NCBI GenBank assembly: GCA_028681335.1
Contig: JAQUIT010000002.1
Span: forward strand, 124,001 to 188,000
From: Desulfuromonadaceae bacterium
Lineage (GTDB): Bacteria; Desulfobacterota; Desulfuromonadia; Geobacterales; Pseudopelobacteraceae
DNA: 64,000 bases
Reading direction: 5' to 3'
The first letter of the stretch is position 1. The number at the start of each line of letters is the position of its first letter. The notes under the pieces were generated by a model. It was not told the origin of the DNA and did no database searches. It saw only the letters and a program-made list of their open reading frames with translations. This document shows, one piece after another, positions 59,195 to 64,000 of this stretch. Both the position numbers and the translations under genes were made by a program.

Positions 59195-59692
59195 ATGACA
59201 CTCAATACACTATTCGGAACCAACGTAGAAGGCCCTCAGAAGATACAACTCAGACAGATAAAAGCAGTATATGAAACGCTTTATGTAAGTGAGGAAGTTA
59301 CCGGATACCTCCAGCCAGGACAAAGATACACAGCACCACAGCAAGTATATGACTGCTTCAAATTTCTCATGCAAGAGACAAAAGAAATGTTCGTATGTCT
59401 GCATTTAGACGGAAAAAACAGAATTATCTGCTGTGACTTGGTATCAGTGGGTTCGTTAAATCAAAGTATCGTAAATATGAGGTCTGTGTTCCAAACAGCA
59501 TGCCTATCAAATGCTGCTGCTATCATTTGCCTCCACAATCATCCTTCTGGTGATAGCACCCCTAGTTCTGAGGATATAGCTATTACAAGACGCTTACGTG
59601 AGGCGGGGGAAATAATGGGTATAAAGGTTCTCGACCATATAATTGTCGGTGATGGTGAGTATCTATCATTTGTTGAACGGGGGCTTCTTTGA
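59195..59692 (+). CDS. RadC-like JAB/MPN domain protein
   Basis: 165 aa. JAMM-type motif HNHPSGDSTPSSEDI from H114, followed by LDHIIVGDGEYLSFVERGLL, the RadC family hallmark. Lacks the N-terminal helix-hairpin-helix of chromosomal RadC, as usual for mobile-element copies. These proteins are common on integrative elements and plasmids; the biochemical role is not settled. Its stop codon overlaps the next gene. Confidence 0.88.
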   Translation: MTLNTLFGTNVEGPQKIQLRQIKAVYETLYVSEEVTGYLQPGQRYTAPQQVYDCFKFLMQETKEMFVCLHLDGKNRIICCDLVSVGSLNQSIVNMRSVFQTACLSNAAAIICLHNHPSGDSTPSSEDIAITRRLREAGEIMGIKVLDHIIVGDGEYLSFVERGLL

Positions 59693-59904
59693 GTTGCCGG
59701 TGTGAAGTATGTACTCGTAAGCTAGGAGCAGCAGAGATAGCACACGGTATTAGGTATGGCCGAGTTTGTGAGGAAACCGGCAGACTGATACCCGCTACAG
59801 AGAGTGCCACTACCCTGTTATGCGGATCATGTGCATCCATGTTCCTCAAACTCGTCTACCAGAAGCTGAACCCTTCCAAAGCCTGCCAATCCAATCTGTT
59901 CTAG
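59689..59904 (+). CDS. Small cysteine-rich protein coupled to radC-like gene
   Basis: 71 aa from a TTG start overlapping the stop of the RadC-like gene (TTTGA). CRCEVCTRK at the start and CGSC near residue 46 could bind zinc. The body includes GAAEIAHGIRYGRVCEETGR. Function unknown; coupling makes expression with RadC likely. Confidence 0.55.
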   Translation: MSCRCEVCTRKLGAAEIAHGIRYGRVCEETGRLIPATESATTLLCGSCASMFLKLVYQKLNPSKACQSNLF

Positions 59905-59961
59905 TAAATAGCAACATCTCCTCAGAACTAAATCGTTAAGAGCCTATGCCCCGTTATTAAC

Positions 59962-59985
59962 ACAGTAGCAGCATCAATCTACTGT
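59962..59985 (+). promoter_or_regulatory. Leader hairpin with conserved loop (copy 1)
   Basis: ACAGTAG (59962-59968) / CTACTGT (59979-59985). It contains AGCAGCATCAATCTA, repeated exactly at 61313-61327 in the leader of the right-end integrase, where the stem bases differ but still pair. Ribosome-binding site AGAAGG follows. Confidence 0.5.
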
Positions 59986-59998
59986 AGAAGAAGGCTTT

Positions 59999-60496
59999 AT
60001 GATGAAGTTGAAGAGGAATGAGAAGGTCGAAGAAGTGAAAGGGTATGAGGGGATGTATGCCATTACAACACTTGGGCGTGTCTGGAGCTATCGTAAGAAA
60101 AAATGGTTGAGCCCATGGGCTGATATATACGGGTACTCAAGGATTACATTCCGTAAGGATAGTTTTGAGAAGGACATGAGAGTACATAAGCTTGTTGGAG
60201 AGGCGTTTCTCGACAATCATGATAACAAGCCACAGATCAATCACATCAATGGCAAGAAGTGGGATAACAAGTTAAAGAACCTGGAATACTGTACTGCCAA
60301 AGAGAACATGCAACACGCCCATAAAATGGGATTAACTTCATCGTGCAAGCTATCTAAAAGCGATAGGGAAATGATCTGCCAGTTCCACCTAACCTTCGAC
60401 ATTGGATTGAGCAAGCTTGCCAAGATGTTCGATGTATCACCAACAACTATCCACTACACCCTTAAAACTCACACGCCATTCGAAGGACACGCATAG
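59999..60496 (+). CDS. NUMOD4/HNH homing-type endonuclease
   Basis: 165 aa. N-terminal NUMOD4-like segment (EVKGYEGMYAITTLGRVWSY), HNH_3 core HKLVGEAFLDN...QINHINGKKWDNKLKNLEY followed by TAKENMQHA, and a C-terminal helix-turn-helix (LSKLAKMFDVSPTTIHYTL) for DNA recognition. A free-standing HNH endonuclease typical of phages and mobile elements. ATG 60002 is an equally possible start. Confidence 0.88.
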   Translation: MMKLKRNEKVEEVKGYEGMYAITTLGRVWSYRKKKWLSPWADIYGYSRITFRKDSFEKDMRVHKLVGEAFLDNHDNKPQINHINGKKWDNKLKNLEYCTAKENMQHAHKMGLTSSCKLSKSDREMICQFHLTFDIGLSKLAKMFDVSPTTIHYTLKTHTPFEGHA

Positions 60497-60510
60497 CTAT
60501 ACCACTAGAC

Positions 60511-60540
60511 AAGGGGTCTGCATAACAGCAGGCCCTTTCT
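60511..60540 (+). terminator. Hairpin after the HNH gene
   Basis: AAGGGGTCTGC (60511-60521) pairs with GCAGGCCCTTT (60528-60538) with two G-U pairs and a 6-nt loop. Weak T-run; terminator-like. Confidence 0.6.
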
Positions 60541-60614
60541 ATTACCACGTTGATTTTAGTAAGAGCCTATGAGATATGAATTACAGATATTCACCACTAA
60601 TGAGGGTAATCGCT

Positions 60615-61238
60615 ATGGCTACCAAGCAGATATATCAGATCAAGATAACACTTCAGGATATAGAGCCTCACATATGGCGCAGAATACAAGTACCAAACAC
60701 ATATACCTTCTGGGAGCTTCACAGTGCCGTTCAGGATGCTTTCGGCTGGACTAACTCACACTTGCACAAGTTCACCTATACTGATGCTCACACGGACGGC
60801 ATCATTAATAAGCCGAGCGTAATGGGGATTCCACTAGAACCAGAGCTTGAAGATGAAGAGCCACCACTCCCAGGATGGAAGTACAAGATCAAACCTTACA
60901 TTGAGGGAGAGACCAGCAAGATTGAATACACCTATGACTTTGGTGATAACTGGCAGCACACTATAGAGCTTGAGGAGATACTGGAGTCGGTAAAGGGTTT
61001 CAAGTATCCCTTCTGTGTAGATGGAGCTAGAGCATGTCCACCTGAAGATTGTGGTGGTCCACATGGTTATGCAAATTTACTGGAAATCATCTTTGATCCC
61101 AGTGATCCAGTATATGAAGATATGCGTACATGGGTAGACTCAAGAAAGGGATGCACGTTTGAACCAGAGCAGTTCTACTCAGCTCAGGTAAGGTTTGCAA
61201 ACCCTGCAAAGAGATTTAAGGAGTGCTTCGAAGAATAA
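60615..61238 (+). CDS. Plasmid pRiA4b ORF-3 family protein
   Basis: 207 aa from ATG 60615 (GAGGG 8 nt upstream; the track's earlier ATG 60576 has no site). Family hallmarks: IYQIKITLQDIEPHIWRRIQ, WELHSAVQDAFGWTNSHLHK, YTYDFGDNWQHTIELEEIL and a cysteine cluster ARACPPEDCGGPHGYANLL. The family is frequent on plasmids and genomic islands; function unknown. A terminator hairpin and the right-end integrase follow. Confidence 0.88.
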   Translation: MATKQIYQIKITLQDIEPHIWRRIQVPNTYTFWELHSAVQDAFGWTNSHLHKFTYTDAHTDGIINKPSVMGIPLEPELEDEEPPLPGWKYKIKPYIEGETSKIEYTYDFGDNWQHTIELEEILESVKGFKYPFCVDGARACPPEDCGGPHGYANLLEIIFDPSDPVYEDMRTWVDSRKGCTFEPEQFYSAQVRFANPAKRFKECFEE

Positions 61239-61269
61239 GTTAACAATACAGCAGCATACACGCTTACCT

Positions 61270-61308
61270 ACAGGGTATGGGGCCAATGGCTCTGTATCCT
61301 GTTTTTTT
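61270..61308 (+). terminator. Terminator after the pRiA4b-like gene
   Basis: ACAGGGTA / TATCCTGT outer stem (one G-U), inner GGGCC / GGCTC, then seven T (61302-61308). Confidence 0.75.
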
Positions 61309-61335
61309 CTTCAGCAGCATCAATCTAAGCTGGAG
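61309..61335 (+). promoter_or_regulatory. Leader hairpin with conserved loop (copy 2)
   Basis: CTTCAGC (61309-61315) / GCTGGAG (61329-61335, one G-U) around the shared 15-mer AGCAGCATCAATCTA (61313-61327). Overlaps the end of the T-run of the preceding terminator and ends just before the integrase ribosome-binding site. Confidence 0.5.
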
Positions 61336-61348
61336 AAAGGGGTAACGT

Positions 61349-62341
61349 ATGAGCATTCACAAAAGAGGCAAGCAGGGTATCTACTATTTCAATTTCACTA
61401 TTAACGGTAAGAAGTATTTCAGGTCTACAGGGACAACCAGCAAGCGAGAAGCCAAGCAGGTAGAGCATACTGAGCGCCAAAGGCTCATGAAGGAAGTAAA
61501 GCTATCACCCCAGGAGAAAGCAGCCAGGACAACTCTTAAGGATGCGATAGAGATTACGTACAACTCGAAGTGGAAGAACAACAAGGATGTAACCGGCACA
61601 TACAGGAAAGCATTACGTTTACTAGAGCTGATAGGAAACATACCTGTAGGCCAGATAACCGAAGAGACAGTTGATAACCTCATAAAGGCCCTTGAAGCCA
61701 CCAAGATAGAGGGAGCAACTATCAATCGCTATCAGGCTACCCTCAAGACCATCCTCAAGCAGATGAAACAGCCAGCAGAGATATTCACACCATTTAAAGA
61801 GAGCAAAGGCCGCATTAGGGTAGTATCCAAGGACGAAGAGACAGCCTTGCTCAGATTGCTGAGAGCCACAGAGAAGCCTGTTTACCTTGAGACAGCTGAT
61901 CTCGTGGAATGCTTACTGGATACAGGGTGTAGGCTCTCGGAGATGCTGGACCTGCTATTCAAGGATATTGATTTTCAGAACAACCAGATACGGATATGGA
62001 TTAACAAGGGTGATCGTCCCAGAAGCATACCAATGACCACCAGAGTCAAATCTATCCTACTGGCAAGAAAGCAGTCAGATAAGCCTTTTACAATTACGAA
62101 GTATCAGGCTGATAAGTGTTGGGCATGGGTAAGGAAGCAGATGGGGCTGGAGGGTGATAGTGATTACGTTATTCATAGTTGCAGACATACTTGTGCGAGT
62201 AGGCTGGTAAATGCAGGGGTGGACTTGTACGTGGTTAAGGAGTGGCTTGGGCATAGTACAATTAAGATAACAGAAAGGTATGCTCACCTGGACCCAGGCA
62301 AATTAGTAACCGCAATGGGGCTATTAGAAGGCTTGAAGTGA
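61349..62341 (+). CDS. Tyrosine recombinase / integrase (right-end)
   Basis: 330 aa site-specific recombinase with an N-terminal Arm-DNA-binding-like segment (MSIHKRGKQGIYYFNFTING, KREAKQVEHTERQRL). Core-binding domain about 70-160; catalytic residues R195 (TGCRLSEM), H276-x-x-R279 (HSCRH), H302 (LGHS), Y311 (ERYAHL). Different from the left-end enzyme in length and sequence. It ends 132 bp before attR. Either enzyme could act at this tRNA; it may instead mark a second, fused element. Confidence 0.93.
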   Translation: MSIHKRGKQGIYYFNFTINGKKYFRSTGTTSKREAKQVEHTERQRLMKEVKLSPQEKAARTTLKDAIEITYNSKWKNNKDVTGTYRKALRLLELIGNIPVGQITEETVDNLIKALEATKIEGATINRYQATLKTILKQMKQPAEIFTPFKESKGRIRVVSKDEETALLRLLRATEKPVYLETADLVECLLDTGCRLSEMLDLLFKDIDFQNNQIRIWINKGDRPRSIPMTTRVKSILLARKQSDKPFTITKYQADKCWAWVRKQMGLEGDSDYVIHSCRHTCASRLVNAGVDLYVVKEWLGHSTIKITERYAHLDPGKLVTAMGLLEGLK

Positions 62342-62378
62342 GTGTATATGGTCATTTAGAGGTTGTATTTTAGTAGCA

Positions 62379-62391
62379 TTTTTAGTATACC
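62379..62391 (+). repeat. Candidate recombinase arm site, right end
   Basis: TTTTTAGTATACC, identical to 30668-30680, preceded by a degenerate unit TTTTAGTA (62368-62375), so both ends carry a tandem pair in the same orientation. Confidence 0.6.
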
Positions 62392-62473
62392 TTACGCACA
62401 TATTGTATGAACTAGAGGTTGCGGGTGAAAGAGTGGTAGACTGCTCAAATGCAGTGCCAGCCAGTGAGTCGAA

Positions 62474-62528
62474 GAAAACCGCCGAGTGTAACAGCTCCGT
62501 GAGTTCGAATCTCACCTCTTCCGCCATT
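62474..62528 (+). repeat. attR core (55-bp direct repeat)
   Basis: Exact copy of the tRNA-Ser 3' part (30556-30610). The sequence before it does not resemble the tRNA 5' half, so no second functional tRNA exists here. Confidence 0.95.
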
Positions 62529-62539
62529 ATTTAGATTTC

Positions 62540-62574
62540 GGCGGTTGGCTGCTCATATGCCAACCGCCTTTTTT
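62540..62574 (+). terminator. Displaced tRNA-Ser terminator
   Basis: GGCGGTTGGC (62540-62549), 9-nt loop, GCCAACCGCC (62559-62568), then six T. It lies 12 bp after attR, where the original tRNA gene would have ended before the island inserted. Confidence 0.9.
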
Positions 62575-62656
62575 ATTGTTAAATTACGTCGCTGGCTTTT
62601 ACGGCTGGAACAAAAATCACACTGAAAGTATTCAGGGTGGGGGAGAAAAAATTTCC

Positions 62657-62860
62657 ATGCAAATAACGACACCATTTATAAAGCTGGACAGCTTTCTGAA
62701 AGCGGAAAACGCAGTTTCTTCCGGTGGTGAGGCAAAGGTTATGATCGCAGAGGGATACATTTCGGTAAACGGTGAAGTTGAACTTCGTCGCGGGCGCAAG
62801 CTGTATCCCGGAGATAGGGTTGTCTTTGGAAAAAGAAAGTTTACTGTCGAAGCCGCATGA
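62657..62860 (+). CDS. S4-domain RNA-binding protein (YbcJ type)
   Basis: The track's ORF starts at 62576 in the terminator's tail; the ATG at 62657 with GGGGGAG upstream gives the usual short family length (67 aa). IKLDSFLKAENAVSSGGEAK, MIAEGYISVNGEVELRRGRK and PGDRVVFGKRKFTVEA form an S4 alpha-L RNA-binding fold. Small S4 proteins of this kind bind structured RNA, possibly ribosomal; target unknown. In the uninterrupted chromosome it would directly follow tRNA-Ser. Confidence 0.85.
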   Translation: MQITTPFIKLDSFLKAENAVSSGGEAKVMIAEGYISVNGEVELRRGRKLYPGDRVVFGKRKFTVEAA

Positions 62861-62925
62861 TATGCGTGCGTTTGCGGCTGTCTGTACATCACCTGCTCTC
62901 GGCGAACTGCTCTAAATAATTTGAC

Positions 62926-62953
62926 TTGTCCGGCCGTTAGCCATTACTATAAT
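62926..62953 (+). promoter_or_regulatory. Candidate hemE promoter
   Basis: TTGTCC (62926-62931), 16-bp spacer, TATAAT (62948-62953), about 54 bp before the start codon. Confidence 0.45.
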
Positions 62954-63006
62954 TAACTTATTTGTGCCAATTTCCAACGTGTTGTGCGTTATTGAGGGGG
63001 GATTTG

Positions 63007-64000
63007 ATGAATACAAGATTTCTTGATGCCTGTTGGGGGAAGCCGGTAGACCGGACTCCCGTGTGGCTTATGCGCCAGGCCGGTCGTTATTTGCCCGAGT
63101 ACATGGCGGTTCGTTCCAAATGTACTTTCCTTGAATTATGCAAAACTCCTGAACTGGCCGCCGAAGTCTCAATCCAGCCGGTTGATATTCTCGGGGTAGA
63201 CGCCGCGATCATGTTCTCGGATATCCTTACTCCGGTTGAACCGATGGGGATGAAGCTGGATTTTGTTCCGGGACCGGTGTTTGAAAGTCCTATCCGTTCC
63301 ATGGCAGACGTGGAGAAATTGCGTATTCCGCAGATGGAGCAGGATGTTCCCTACGTTCTTGAAACTATTAAAATACTGCGCCGTGAGCTGGCAGGAAAAG
63401 TGCCGTTGATCGGTTTTGGTGGCGCCCCGTTTACGCTCGCTTGCTACATGGTTGAGGGGAAGGGGTCCAAGGACTTTGCCCAGATCAAGCGGATGATGTA
63501 CGCTGCACCTGATGTCTATGGCGCACTTATGGAAAAAATTACCACCATGAGCATGGAGTACCTGAATGCTCAGATTACCGCCGGGGCTCAGTGCATTCAG
63601 ATATTTGATACCTGGGGCGGAATTCTTTCTCCGGCCGATTACGAGCGCTATGTGCTTCCATACACCCTTCGCCTGATAAACGGATTGAACCGTAAGGAAA
63701 CTCCGGTTATCCATTTTGTCAAAGGCTCAGGCGCGATGCTGGACACCGTCCAGAAGGCCGGTGGTGATGTAATGGGTCTTGACTGGCATGTGAGTCTGGG
63801 GGCGGCCAGAGATCTGATCGGGCCGCAGATGGCGGTGCAGGGTAATCTTGATCCGACCGTGCTGTTTGCGACGCAGGAGATTATTGAGCGCGAAGTCAAG
63901 CGGGTCCTGGATGAGAACGCCGGGCGTCCCGGACACATTTTCAACCTCGGTCATGGCATCCTGCCGACGGTCCCTCCGGAAAATGCCCGGTTTATGGTGG
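63007..64000 (+). CDS. hemE: Uroporphyrinogen decarboxylase, 3' end beyond window
   Basis: Decarboxylates uroporphyrinogen III to coproporphyrinogen III in haem synthesis, a heavily used pathway in cytochrome-rich Geobacter-like cells. ATG 63007 after GAGGGGGG. 331 codons are present, continuing past base 64000 (family about 340-350 aa). Motifs: VWLMRQAGRYLPEYMAVRSK near the N terminus, IMFSDILTPVEPMGM with the catalytic aspartate, FGGAPFTLACYMVEG, and GHGILP near the end. The ORF track omits it because no stop is reached. Confidence 0.96.
   Translation, partial: MNTRFLDACWGKPVDRTPVWLMRQAGRYLPEYMAVRSKCTFLELCKTPELAAEVSIQPVDILGVDAAIMFSDILTPVEPMGMKLDFVPGPVFESPIRSMADVEKLRIPQMEQDVPYVLETIKILRRELAGKVPLIGFGGAPFTLACYMVEGKGSKDFAQIKRMMYAAPDVYGALMEKITTMSMEYLNAQITAGAQCIQIFDTWGGILSPADYERYVLPYTLRLINGLNRKETPVIHFVKGSGAMLDTVQKAGGDVMGLDWHVSLGAARDLIGPQMAVQGNLDPTVLFATQEIIEREVKRVLDENAGRPGHIFNLGHGILPTVPPENARFMV

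Larger units (their letters stand above)
30556..62528 (+). mobile_element. Integrative genomic island in tRNA-Ser, about 32 kb
   Basis: Bounded by perfect 55-bp direct repeats of the tRNA 3' end. Carries tyrosine recombinases at both ends, an SF3 helicase with an iteron-like array, IHF-like protein, ArdC, RadC, a type I R-M system and many small unknown genes. Base composition is visibly more A+T-rich than the flanks, most of all at 32000-34250 and 55040-56710. No conjugation (relaxase, type IV secretion) or capsid genes were seen, so it would need a helper to move between cells. Two integrases could mean two fused or nested elements. Confidence 0.9.

Noticed and set aside
60569-60754. 61-aa plus-strand ORF
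   Set aside because: Overlaps the pRiA4b-like gene in another frame and has no ribosome-binding site or family features.
62324-62527. Minus-strand 67-aa ORF across attR (MAEEVRFELT...)
   Set aside because: It is antisense to the duplicated tRNA-Ser 3' end; such EEVRFELT-type ORFs arise at tRNA-Ser genes by chance and are not genes.
30556-62528. CRISPR array, prophage structural genes or a conjugation module in the island
   Set aside because: No regularly spaced repeat-spacer array, and no capsid, tail, relaxase or type IV secretion genes were found.

Overview
This window comes from the chromosome of a Geobacter-like bacterium (Desulfuromonadales; genus not determined). The grounds are gene content and order: a methylmalonyl-CoA pathway cluster, an F-type ATP synthase operon with two b-type subunits placed behind parAB and lacking subunits a and c, tandem Kup potassium transporters under a c-di-AMP riboswitch, and serS/tRNA-Ser. 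Assignments rest on motif recognition in the given translations; no database search was run.

Left chromosomal part (1-30610). It starts inside trmFO. A glycolate/lactate-oxidase-type Fe-S protein and an XRE-cupin regulator follow. Next is a propionyl-CoA/methylmalonyl-CoA block: a carboxyltransferase, a biotin carboxylase-biotin carrier fusion, the catalytic methylmalonyl-CoA mutase subunit and the epimerase. Together these would interconvert propionyl-CoA and succinyl-CoA. Then come a porin with a long 5' leader, a secreted beta-propeller-like protein, parAB, atpX-F-H-A-G-D-C, a small conserved protein with a radical SAM protein, two kup genes (minus strand), a DUF4911 protein, a B12-binding radical SAM protein, serS and tRNA-Ser(UGA).

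Integrated island (30556-62528). A 55-bp direct repeat of the 3' end of tRNA-Ser bounds about 32 kb of visibly more A+T-rich DNA. Each end has a tyrosine recombinase gene, and a 13-bp repeat (TTTTTAGTATACC) lies just inside each att site. The interior holds an SF3 (P4/D5-type) helicase followed by two inverted arrays of three 9-bp iterons, a plausible replication origin. It also carries an IHF-like protein, a complete type I restriction-modification operon (hsdM-hsdS-small ORF-hsdR-metallopeptidase), an ArdC-type antirestriction protein, a RadC-like protein, an HNH endonuclease, a secreted non-specific nuclease, a lone PD-(D/E)XK protein and many small zinc-ribbon or hypothetical proteins. Three sets of genes resemble uncharacterised defence or toxin modules: a ParB/DGQHR-like plus HEPN-like pair (32308-34241), a two-TM sensor/coiled-coil/RelE-like fusion (44545-45999), and a soluble plus 4-TM pair (55044-56710). 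Decayed fragments of an hsdS, an ihf and a lipoprotein gene show past turnover.

Right chromosomal part (62529-64000). The terminator that probably once followed tRNA-Ser is now stranded behind attR. After it come a small S4-domain RNA-binding protein and hemE, which runs off the window.
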